A DNA stretch of 64,000 nt from Thermodesulfobacteriota bacterium (GTDB lineage: Bacteria; Desulfobacterota; Desulfobacteria; Desulfobacterales; Desulfosudaceae), in NCBI GenBank assembly GCA_040753795.1, contig JBFMDX010000001.1:434001-498000 (forward strand), read 5' to 3'. The notes under the pieces were generated by a model. The model did not search any database and was not told the DNA's origin. It worked only from the letters and a program-made list of their open reading frames with translations. Both the position numbers and the translations under genes were made by a program. Every line of letters starts with the position of its first letter. Within the stretch, counting starts at the first letter, position 1. Below are positions 9,811 to 17,194 of the stretch, piece by piece.

Positions 9811-10494
9811 TCACTCATGCAGCGTATAACACCGGCCGATGTCGTCAAGGCTGCGGGCCTTCAAATAATCGGCAATGGCCCGATCATAGACAGCCGTGTG
9901 CTCAAAGGCCTTTTGGGCCAGACCAAAGCGCGTCTTCAGGGATATTTTTCCGCCGGTGGCTTTCAATTCATCCAGGATGGTCGGGTAATCGGACGGGTTG
10001 ACTACCGGTGCCACGCGGATAAAATTTTTGGCGGCTGCCCGCAGCATACATGGCCCGCCGATGTCAATATTCCCCCGGGCCTGCTCCGGGGTAACGTCGG
10101 GCCGGGCGACGGTCCGGGTAAAGGGGTAGAGATTGACCACCACCATATCGATGCGAATCGCGCCGGTTCTTGACAAATCGGCCTGGTGAGCGTTGTTGTA
10201 GGTTTCGGTCAGAATCCCAAGATATATTTTAAAATCAAGGGTTTTTACCAGACCTCCCTGGGTTTCGGGCTGTCCTGTATAATCGGCGACCTGGGTGAGC
10301 CTTGATCCGGCTCTGTCGCCCAGCGCCTTTTGAATCGCCGAGAAGGTTCCCCCGGTGGAAAGCAAATGAACTTCCGGAATAATATTGATAAGATCTTTGA
10401 CAAAAGCGTCCAGACCGTCCTTGTCTGAAACACTGATCAGCAGATTGCGGATGGGAATCAGGCCGTCAATCTCTTTTACGGTGTTAATGCTCAT
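9811..10494 (-). CDS. Stand-alone IMP cyclohydrolase (N-terminal PurH domain)
   Basis: The 227-residue product matches only the IMP cyclohydrolase half of PurH, which closes FAICAR to IMP. Visible family motifs are SVSDKDGL, LLSTGGT, VVNLYPF, NIDIGGP, LRAAAKN and a C-terminal KAFEHTAVYD. The AICAR transformylase half is absent, and the gene ends cleanly, so this is a separate-subunit arrangement rather than an obvious truncation. The usual RVKTLHPKVHGG segment reads LVKTLDFKIYLG here, replacing the conserved His; the Lys, Tyr and Asp positions are kept. A strong ribosome site (GGAGG) precedes the ATG. Confidence 0.88.
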   Translation of the reverse strand: MSINTVKEIDGLIPIRNLLISVSDKDGLDAFVKDLINIIPEVHLLSTGGTFSAIQKALGDRAGSRLTQVADYTGQPETQGGLVKTLDFKIYLGILTETYNNAHQADLSRTGAIRIDMVVVNLYPFTRTVARPDVTPEQARGNIDIGGPCMLRAAAKNFIRVAPVVNPSDYPTILDELKATGGKISLKTRFGLAQKAFEHTAVYDRAIADYLKARSLDDIGRCYTLHE

Positions 10495-10882
10495 GGCAAC
10501 TTACCTCCAGAAATAATTGATTTTATTGTTAAATTATTTATGCCGTGCAGCCGACAGCAGAGGCAAAATAAGCGGCGAAGCGATCTCTAAATCCGCTATT
10601 GATTTTTGGGCCAGTTTGTACTCTTCAGCAGGACAATGTCAAATATTTTAGGACAAAGTTATGCTTTTTTATGCGTCTTTTTTTATTGGAATGGAACTTT
10701 TCAGAGCCGCTGGCATAAGTTGCACACAGACAAGATTAATGTTTTTTTGTTATGATTCAAAGTGTTATTTTTTTTTATCCAAGAAATATGAAGTTTCGTC
10801 TTCTTTTGGCCCGGATATTGCTTTTTAAAAGGCAAAAGTGATATTTGAAAAATAAGATTGTTTTTGACGAAGTCTGAAAGAT
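10495..10882. other. AT-rich intergenic stretch without a supported gene
   Basis: Apart from the ribosome-binding site of the IMP cyclohydrolase gene, this stretch holds poly-T runs and no supported open frame, repeat or clear promoter. It may carry leader sequence for the minus-strand gene and the promoter of the candidate small RNA to its right. Confidence 0.5.
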
Positions 10883-11066
10883 GTGGTTACCCCCCCCTCC
10901 CCCTAAACCACTCAGGCTTCAAGTTGTACGGTGCGTCTGAATCGCTCGCCAGCATCTCCCCAGGTGCTACCGGCACCCCCCCCTCCTCCAGCCGGGTGAG
11001 TTAGGCAGACCACCTACATAATAAAAGCTGTTGCGTACCCCCCTGTGCGCAACAGCTTTTTATTTT
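10883..11066 (+). ncRNA. Candidate small RNA with three C-rich hairpin loops
   Basis: Three hairpins follow one another. The first (10883-10911) closes GTGGTT on AACCAC; its loop is A, eight Cs, T, five Cs, TA. The second (10970-10995) closes CCGGC on GCCGG; its loop is A, eight Cs, TCCTCCA. The third (11023-11060) has a perfect 13-bp stem and a loop containing six Cs, followed by TTTATTTTTT, an intrinsic terminator in plus-strand orientation. C-rich single-stranded loops that could pair with Shine-Dalgarno sequences are known in several bacterial sRNAs. On the minus strand the same loops would be G-rich. No convincing promoter was seen, so orientation and even transcription are inferred. Confidence 0.45.
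11023..11066. terminator. Bidirectional intrinsic terminator
   Basis: A perfect 13-bp inverted repeat (11023-11035 with 11048-11060) encloses a 12-nt loop. T-rich sequence flanks both sides, so it can end the HD-protein transcript on the minus strand, whose stop codon it overlaps, and the candidate small RNA on the plus strand. Confidence 0.75.
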
Positions 11067-11701
11067 TTCCCTTCATATTCGGCCAGGAACCGACTGAAAA
11101 ACAGCTCCATGAATTCATGCCGCTGCCGCGCCATTTCCCGGCCGGCCGCGGTCAGCATCCTGTCCTTTATCCAGCGCAGTTTGACCAGATACTCCCGGTA
11201 GCCGGTATCGTTTACCGAATATGACGGGGCCAGGGTAACGTCGATTTCCGGGTTGTGCAGGCAGGCCCCCAGCTCTCCGGCAAAAAGGTATGCCCTGGCG
11301 ATACCGATGGCCCCGATGGCATCCAGCTTATCAGCATCGAATACTACCCTGGCCTCCAGCGTCTCCGGCTCAGGCGGTTTCCGGAAGCGATGGGCCGCGA
11401 TGCAGTGAACGATGTTTTTTATCTGGTTTGCTGAAAAGTCAAATTGCTCCAGGATAGCGACCGCCAGATCCGCCCCCTTTTGCGCGTGGCAGAGGGCGCC
11501 GCCGGCATTGTCCTGATGGCATCGGCCGATATCATGCAGCAAGGCCCCGGTCACCGCCACGGCCATATCCGCTCCTTCGAGCGCGCCGATGGTTCTGGTC
11601 AGATCGACCACACGCCGGGTATGCTCCCAGTCATGACTGCCCTGGGCGGCCAGGAAAAATTGTTTTACAATTTCCGTAATAGCGGATTCATGGTTTGGCA
11701 T
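11060..11701 (-). CDS. HD-domain phosphohydrolase
   Basis: The 213-residue product has the HD-superfamily metal site: HDWEHTRRV near residue 22, ALLHDIGR near residue 65, and VFDADKLDAIGA near residue 125. It resembles small YedJ-like HD hydrolases that act on phosphate esters, possibly nucleotides. The natural substrate cannot be read. It lies just downstream of the radical SAM gene on the same strand and ends in a strong terminator. Confidence 0.85.
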   Translation of the reverse strand: MPNHESAITEIVKQFFLAAQGSHDWEHTRRVVDLTRTIGALEGADMAVAVTGALLHDIGRCHQDNAGGALCHAQKGADLAVAILEQFDFSANQIKNIVHCIAAHRFRKPPEPETLEARVVFDADKLDAIGAIGIARAYLFAGELGACLHNPEIDVTLAPSYSVNDTGYREYLVKLRWIKDRMLTAAGREMARQRHEFMELFFSRFLAEYEGKK

Positions 11702-11733
11702 CGTTTATTTATGACCGATAAAAAAACACCGTT

Positions 11734-12672
11734 TCAAGCTATCGGTACGCGGTAGTAAACAGAGGCATTTTTTTTAACTGCATCAAGGCGGTTGCCGGCA
11801 ATCAGTTCCTTTACTGTCCGGCGGATTTTTTCTATCGGCGTCGCCAGGCCCGCTGCCATGTCTTCCAGGGTGACCGGTCTTCTGGCCGCCATTTCAAGAA
11901 TGGCCGGTGCGATATCTCCGGCCTGGTCGCCTGCCCGGGCGGAAAAGACCGTGTCCCGTTGCCGGCTGACCCCCAGCGCCTGGTAAAAAAAGTCGACCGT
12001 TTCCTCGCTGACCTGCCTTACGGAGGAGTCCGCCGGCGGCCGGACGGCGGTGTTGATATAAACATCCGTCGGCGCGATCCGGTCCACCAGCGGCTTGAAT
12101 CCGGCGGCATCTTCCGGAGCGGCGTTGATACCGTCCATGATGAATATTTCCAGCCACAGCCGGCCGGGAAAGGCGCGGGAAAAGTCGACCAACCCTTCGA
12201 CCATCCGGTCAAACCCGATGGTTTTGTGCGGCCGGTTGATCTTTTCAAACAGGGCCGCGTTATACGCGTCAAGTGACGGCACCACAATATCGGCCGCCAT
12301 CAGGGCGTCACGGACATCCTCATCAGACAAAAGGGAACCGTTGGTCAATACCGCCACCGGCAGGGGGGTTGCCTCTTTTATGCCCCGGATAACCTTGCCG
12401 ATGTCACTGTTCAAGGTCGGTTCTCCCGACCCGGCGATGGTAAGGCAGTCTGCCGTAACCCCGCCGGCCAGTACCTTTTTTACCTGTGTCAGGACGTCGG
12501 CCGCGTTTCGAAAAGGCCGTCTCCTGATCGTGGCGGCGGCCGTTCTGCCGAGCTGGCAGTAGATGCAGTCATAGGAGCAGATTTTGGCCGGGAGCAGATC
12601 GATGCCCAGGGAACGCCCCAGGCGCCGTGACGGCACCGGACCATATATGCAGTTTTCCTTTTCGGGTGTCAT
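11734..12672 (-). CDS. Radical SAM protein (COG0731-like)
   Basis: The 312-residue product has an N-terminal PSRRLGRSLGIDLLP signature and the iron-sulfur motif CSYDCIYC (C-x3-C-x2-C, near residues 32-39), followed by TIAGSGEPTLN, all typical of the COG0731 Fe-S oxidoreductases related to wybutosine enzymes. A C-terminal region of about 70 residues resembles a winged-helix domain. The reaction in bacteria is unknown. It is followed by the HD protein and preceded by a small conserved-type protein and RsmA on the same strand. Confidence 0.85.
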   Translation of the reverse strand: MTPEKENCIYGPVPSRRLGRSLGIDLLPAKICSYDCIYCQLGRTAAATIRRRPFRNAADVLTQVKKVLAGGVTADCLTIAGSGEPTLNSDIGKVIRGIKEATPLPVAVLTNGSLLSDEDVRDALMAADIVVPSLDAYNAALFEKINRPHKTIGFDRMVEGLVDFSRAFPGRLWLEIFIMDGINAAPEDAAGFKPLVDRIAPTDVYINTAVRPPADSSVRQVSEETVDFFYQALGVSRQRDTVFSARAGDQAGDIAPAILEMAARRPVTLEDMAAGLATPIEKIRRTVKELIAGNRLDAVKKNASVYYRVPIA

Positions 12673-12688
12673 TTTTTAAAGAAGGCCT

Positions 12689-13105
12689 TTATTGAAGTGC
12701 CGATTGATGCGCTTCATCAATTCGGGCGAGCAGGTAGGTCACCATGGCGTTGTCATCTTCCTGGACGTCAAAACAATACCCGTCTTCTCCCAGCAGGCCG
12801 CCGGGGATGAGGTCCCCCATTTCTTCCGGATCAGTGATCATTTCTCCGTAAAAACAGACGGACAGCCAGCGGTTTTGCGGGTCATCGTCGATGACATCCA
12901 CCATGACAAACAGCTCCCGGCCCTGGCCGGGAGTGGCGGCTCGCAGGGAATAACTGACGCCTGGCCGGGCCTTGAATGCCAGCCGTACCGGGTCCTTGGA
13001 TTCCAGATGGTCCCGCAGGCGGAGAAAAACACGGCGCACACCGGACGTCGGCTCCTGCCAGGAGTCGATCAGTTCGGCCAGGTTTTCTTTCTCATCATCT
13101 TTCAT
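12689..13105 (-). CDS. Uncharacterised 138-residue protein
   Basis: A soluble acidic protein with no recognised domain; Trp-rich and mixed alpha/beta in appearance (ELFVMVDVIDD, WLSVCFYGEMI). It lies 16 bp upstream of the radical SAM gene and 37 bp downstream of rsmA on the same strand, which makes it a likely operon member. Coding potential is judged from codon pattern, clean packing and start codon. Confidence 0.7.
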   Translation of the reverse strand: MKDDEKENLAELIDSWQEPTSGVRRVFLRLRDHLESKDPVRLAFKARPGVSYSLRAATPGQGRELFVMVDVIDDDPQNRWLSVCFYGEMITDPEEMGDLIPGGLLGEDGYCFDVQEDDNAMVTYLLARIDEAHQSALQ

Positions 13106-13142
13106 GGATGTCGTGCCCGTCGTTTTACTTTTTCGATTCAGG

Positions 13143-13994
13143 TCAAAGTTGTGTCAATGCTTTATACCATCTGCATATATCAACATACGCCGGCGCGTCA
13201 AGGGCTTCCGCCCGGCTTTCCGGATCGATTCCGGCCTGTTCCAGTATCTGATCCCATAGTGCCGGAGGCGCTCCGGATTTCCCGGACGCGAGGGCGTTTT
13301 TGATGGTTTTCCGACGTTTGGCAAAGGCGGTTTTGATAATTTCAAAAAGTAGCTCGTCGTCGCAGGAAACCGTTTCGGAAGAGGGTTTAAATAGAATACC
13401 GACCACGGCCGACGCAATCGCGGGCCTGGGGTAAAAGAGCTCTTTCCGAACCCGCATCAGCGGTCTGACCTCGGCGCAGTAGCGCAGCATGGCCGACAGA
13501 CGGCCATAATCCCTGCTTCCCGGTGGGGCGGCGATGCGGTCGGCCAGTTCCTGCTGGAACATCAGCACGGCCCGGTCAATCAGCCGGCGTTTTTCAATCA
13601 GGCGAACCAGTATCTGGGAGGAGATATAATAAGGAAGGTTTCCCATGACAACCAGTTTGCTACCCGCCTTTTCAAAGAATTCGGCCAGATCCACATCCAT
13701 GAAGTTGCGGTTGACGATGGTTACGTTGCCAATATCTTTTTCCCGGATGGTTTCCGTCAGCACATCCATCAGCCGGCTGTCGGTTTCGACGGCGTACACT
13801 CTGGAGGCGGCCCGGGCGGCGTGAACGGTCAGCGCGCCTGTACCGGCGCCGATCTCCACGACCGTGTCCGCCGGTCCGATTCGTCCATGCCGGACAATAG
13901 CTTCCGCGGCCTGGGGATCACAGAGGAAATTCTGGCCCAGACTTTTTTTCGGGCGGACATCATGGGCGGTCAGCAGTGCCTTGGTAGATGACAT
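13143..13994 (-). CDS. rsmA: 16S rRNA dimethyladenosine transferase RsmA (KsgA)
   Basis: RsmA dimethylates two adjacent adenines (A1518/A1519 in E. coli numbering) near the 3' end of 16S rRNA during small-subunit assembly. Signature motifs are KKSLGQNFLCD near residue 16, the SAM loop VVEIGAGTGALT, VETDSRL, and the catalytic NLPYYIS. The frame is open further upstream, but the ATG at 13994 gives a 283-residue protein with the normal distance to the KKSLGQNFL motif. Confidence 0.96.
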   Translation of the reverse strand: MSSTKALLTAHDVRPKKSLGQNFLCDPQAAEAIVRHGRIGPADTVVEIGAGTGALTVHAARAASRVYAVETDSRLMDVLTETIREKDIGNVTIVNRNFMDVDLAEFFEKAGSKLVVMGNLPYYISSQILVRLIEKRRLIDRAVLMFQQELADRIAAPPGSRDYGRLSAMLRYCAEVRPLMRVRKELFYPRPAIASAVVGILFKPSSETVSCDDELLFEIIKTAFAKRRKTIKNALASGKSGAPPALWDQILEQAGIDPESRAEALDAPAYVDICRWYKALTQL

Positions 13995-14267
13995 AGCGGG
14001 CTCATTTTTTAGGTTGAAATTTTTGTATATATGCATATCATGTCCCCAGCCTGTTTTCAACGATCGTAAAAGAGGCGAGCCGGCATAACCTTCACCGCTA
14101 ATGATCTCCAGGGTTTCGTCCGGAATGTCCTCAGGAACGCGGGCAGGGGGCTTGATTTAATTGACGGGTCGTGTTAAGAGAAATCGCTTAATGTGTCGCT
14201 GGGGGGAAACGTTGGCAATTGAAATGTCGGCTCGATTTGTCCTTAACCATTACCACAGGGGGGCGTG

Positions 14268-15185
14268 ATGGTCGTGTTTATGTCTGCGGGGGAGATTATC
14301 AGGCGATGGGGGGTCGCCATAACGCTATGCTTTCTGCTGCTTTTGGCAATGCCGGTCGCCGGGTTTTCACCCGCCCGGGCCGATACTGGCGCGGGCATGA
14401 TACTCACGGCCATAACCGCCGCCTGCCGGCCAAGGATCAAAGCGGCGGACGCGGCTCCATCCGCTGACTCCGTTTTTACCAATGATCTGGGGATGACGTT
14501 TGTATATATCCCGCCGGGCAAGTTCATTATGGGAAGCGCGGAGAACGAACCGGGCAGGGATAACGATGAGAAGCAGCATAAGACGACGCTGACCAGGGGG
14601 TTTTACATTCAGACCACCGAGGTGACTCAGGCGCAGTGGACGGCGATCATGGGGAAAAATCCGTCCCATTTCCTGTCGTGCGGGGGAAACTGCCCGGTGG
14701 AGCAGGTCTCCTGGAATGACGTTCAGGAGTTCATCAAGAAGCTCAATCAAACGGGTAAACGGATTTATCGGCTTCCCACGGAAGCCGAGTGGGAGTATGC
14801 CTGCCGAGCGGGCACAACCGGTCCGTTCAACACCGGCGATTGCCTGTCCACGGATCAGGCCAATTATGACGGCAAGTTTTTTCAGCAGGGATGTTCCGCG
14901 GGCGTGACAAGAAACTCGCTTGTCGCGGTCAAAAGCTTCGCGCCCAATGCCTGGGGGCTTTACGATATGCATGGTAATGTCTGGGAGTGGTGCGCGGACT
15001 GGTCCGGGGAGTACTCTTCTTTCATGGTGGTCGATCCCGTCGGCCCTTCCGCCGGTCAGGCCCGTATTTTCCGCGGCGGCGGTTGGAGCAGCGGGGCCCG
15101 GGGCTGTCGTTCGGCGGAACGGAACTGGCGCGGTCCTGATTTTAAAAGCAGCATCATCGGGTTCCGTCTGGTTGTCAGTCAATAA
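14268..15185 (+). CDS. Secreted sulfatase-modifying-factor (SUMF1/FGE-like) protein
   Basis: An N-terminal signal peptide or anchor (residues about 12-35, LCFLLLLAMPVAG) is followed by a full FGE-sulfatase fold: FVYIPPGKFIMGS, TTEVTQAQW, PVEQVSWNDVQ, LPTEAEWEYACRAGT, MHGNVWEWCADW and FRGGGW. The fold occurs in formylglycine-generating enzymes and many other proteins. The paired active-site cysteines of true FGEs are not seen: the GGGW segment continues with SSGARGC. A periplasmic substrate-binding or non-FGE role is therefore likely. The GTG at 14265 just before the ATG is an alternative start. Confidence 0.85.
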   Translation: MVVFMSAGEIIRRWGVAITLCFLLLLAMPVAGFSPARADTGAGMILTAITAACRPRIKAADAAPSADSVFTNDLGMTFVYIPPGKFIMGSAENEPGRDNDEKQHKTTLTRGFYIQTTEVTQAQWTAIMGKNPSHFLSCGGNCPVEQVSWNDVQEFIKKLNQTGKRIYRLPTEAEWEYACRAGTTGPFNTGDCLSTDQANYDGKFFQQGCSAGVTRNSLVAVKSFAPNAWGLYDMHGNVWEWCADWSGEYSSFMVVDPVGPSAGQARIFRGGGWSSGARGCRSAERNWRGPDFKSSIIGFRLVVSQ

Positions 15186-15247
15186 CCCTTTTATTTCATG
15201 GCTTTTCTCCCGGCAGCATCCACCATCCGGCCAATACGATTTAACAC

Positions 15248-15277
15248 TTGACATTGGCGGCCGGAATGATTTAGCAT
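15248..15277 (+). promoter_or_regulatory. Probable promoter for the acyl-CoA dehydrogenase gene
   Basis: A perfect TTGACA (15248-15253) lies 18 bp from a weak TAGCAT (15272-15277). The weak second hexamer fits a regulated promoter. Confidence 0.45.
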
Positions 15278-15286
15278 TCATTTTTT

Positions 15287-15300
15287 CGAACGATTGTTCA
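15287..15300. promoter_or_regulatory. TetR-type operator (FadR/PsrA-like) candidate
   Basis: The palindrome GAAC-GATT-GTTC (15288-15299) sits just downstream of the promoter and about 70 bp before the acyl-CoA dehydrogenase start. Operators of TetR-family fatty-acid regulators have this form. No such regulator gene is in the window. Confidence 0.5.
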
Positions 15301-15368
15301 GTAATTTTTTCCCTTGAAATACAAGGCATTAAAAGGACACATTCAAAACAATCAGAAGGAGGATCATC

Positions 15369-17183
15369 ATGGCGCAGCAACTGGCGGACAGACGGGACAT
15401 GGACTTTGTCATGTGGGAGCAGCTTGACGGCGAAGCGTTTCTGAAAAAGTTCGGGTTCAAGGAGTTCAATAAAAAGACCTGTGAAATGGTCTTGAACGAG
15501 GCCCGTGCCCTGGCCATCAAGGAGATCCTGCCCTCCTTGAGCGAAAGCGACAGCGAAGGGCTGAAGTTCGACGCCGGCACCGTCACCGTTCCGGAATCCT
15601 TCCACCGTCTCCGGCAGTTGCTGCTCGAGGGCGACTGGCAGAGTCTGATGGTGGAGGAGGAGATGGGCGGTCAGGGTGCCCCGGGCTTTCTGGCGGCCGC
15701 GGTAAGCGAATTGTTCATGGCCGCCAACTGGCCCCTCTACACCTATGTCACCCTGGGCGCCAGCACCGCCGGCATGATCCATCGCCACGGCACCGAGGAA
15801 CAGAAAAAACTGTACGTGGACAAACTGATCTCCGGCGAATGGGGCGGTACCATGGCCCTGACCGAACCTAACGCCGGCACGGACGTGGGCGCCCTGGAGA
15901 CCTCGGCCGTGAAGAACCCCGACGGCACCTATTCGTTGACCGGCAACAAGATCTTCATCACCAACGCCGAGCACAACCTGACCGAGAACATCATCAACCC
16001 GGTGCTGGCCCGCATCGAAGGCCATGAGCCCGGCACCAAGGGCATTTCCATTTTCATCGTGCCCAAGTACCTGGTCAATCCCGACGGCAGCCTGGGCGCG
16101 CGCAACGACATCGTCTGCACCGGCATCGAGGAGAAGCAGGGCATTCACGCCAGCGCCACCTGCAGCCTCAGCATGGGCTCCAAGGGCAAATGCATCGGCT
16201 TCCTGCTGGGCAAGGAAAAGCAGGGCATGCGCATCATGTTCGAGATGATGAACGAAGCCCGCATGGCCACCGGCCTGCAGGCCTTTGCCTATGCCACCGC
16301 CGCTCACATGATCGCCGTCAACTACGCCCGGCAGCGGATCCAGAGCAAGGAGATCACCAGTTTCCGGGATCCCAACGCGCCGTCGGTGGCCATCATCAAG
16401 CATCCGGACGTGCGCCGCAACCTGCTGTGGATGAAATCCATGGTGGACGGCATGCGCAGCTTCTTCTACTACACCAGCCTGGTCGGCCAGATGTCCCACA
16501 TGTCCACCGATCCCAAGGAAAAGGAGTTCAACTCCGACATGTTCGAGCTGCTCACCCCGCTGATCAAGGAGTACCTCTCCCTGCGGGGATTTGAAGTATG
16601 CGTCCAGGCCATGCAGGTGCTGGGCGGCTCCGGCTACATCAAGGAATACCTGGTGGAACAGTACATGCGCGACTGCAAGATCACCTCCATCTATGAAGGC
16701 TGCAGCGGGGTTCACGCCATGGACCTGCTGGGCCGCAAGATGACCATGAAACAGGGCCAGCTTTTCTCAAACTTCCTGGCCGAGGTCAACAAGACCATCG
16801 CCGCGGCCAAACAGGTCGAGGCCACCAAAGACATGGCCGGGCAGCTGGAAAAACTGGCCAAGCGGCTGGGCGAGGCGGCCATGCACCTGGGCGTCACGGC
16901 CATGGGCGGAAAAATCAAGGAAGCCTTTGCCCACTCCCTGCCGTTCCTCCATGCCATGGGCGATACCATCATGGGTTGGATGCTGCTGTGGAGGGCCATG
17001 GCCGCCGCGCCGAAGATCGCCGGAGCCAAGAAGTCCGATGTCGATTTTTACAACGGCCAGGTCAAGACGGCCGAGTTCTTCCTCAACACCGTCGTCTACC
17101 AGACCCTGGGCAGCCTGGATTCGGTCATGGCCACCTGCCCGGCCGCCATCGAGATTACCGATGACGGGTTCGGCGGGTTATAA
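15369..17183 (+). CDS. Acyl-CoA dehydrogenase, long form with C-terminal extension
   Basis: This flavoenzyme oxidises acyl-CoA thioesters to 2-enoyl-CoA. The 604-residue chain has the N-terminal helical domain, the central beta domain (TEPNAGTDVGAL, GNKIFITNAEH), the C-terminal helical domain (QVLGGSGYIKEY, and IYEG with the expected catalytic Glu) and an additional domain of about 130 residues typical of the 600-residue FadE5/AidB-like class. A strong ribosome site (GGAGGA) precedes the ATG. The gene has its own promoter and operator and ends in an intrinsic terminator. A role in fatty or aromatic acid oxidation is likely. Confidence 0.93.
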   Translation: MAQQLADRRDMDFVMWEQLDGEAFLKKFGFKEFNKKTCEMVLNEARALAIKEILPSLSESDSEGLKFDAGTVTVPESFHRLRQLLLEGDWQSLMVEEEMGGQGAPGFLAAAVSELFMAANWPLYTYVTLGASTAGMIHRHGTEEQKKLYVDKLISGEWGGTMALTEPNAGTDVGALETSAVKNPDGTYSLTGNKIFITNAEHNLTENIINPVLARIEGHEPGTKGISIFIVPKYLVNPDGSLGARNDIVCTGIEEKQGIHASATCSLSMGSKGKCIGFLLGKEKQGMRIMFEMMNEARMATGLQAFAYATAAHMIAVNYARQRIQSKEITSFRDPNAPSVAIIKHPDVRRNLLWMKSMVDGMRSFFYYTSLVGQMSHMSTDPKEKEFNSDMFELLTPLIKEYLSLRGFEVCVQAMQVLGGSGYIKEYLVEQYMRDCKITSIYEGCSGVHAMDLLGRKMTMKQGQLFSNFLAEVNKTIAAAKQVEATKDMAGQLEKLAKRLGEAAMHLGVTAMGGKIKEAFAHSLPFLHAMGDTIMGWMLLWRAMAAAPKIAGAKKSDVDFYNGQVKTAEFFLNTVVYQTLGSLDSVMATCPAAIEITDDGFGGL

Positions 17184-17194
17184 ACCGGAGCAGT

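Noticed and set aside
10883-11060. 6S RNA, signal-recognition-particle RNA or a purine-type riboswitch for the stretch before the IMP cyclohydrolase gene
   Set aside because: The GGAAGGAAGCAG-like SRP loop and the 6S central bubble were not found, and the structured part is nearly 400 bp from the gene start.
14367-16715. A 782-codon open frame on the minus strand, antisense to the acyl-CoA dehydrogenase and SUMF1-like genes
   Set aside because: It is a by-product of high GC in the opposite genes; composition is rich in His, Gln and Gly without any fold, and both genes beneath it have clear motifs.
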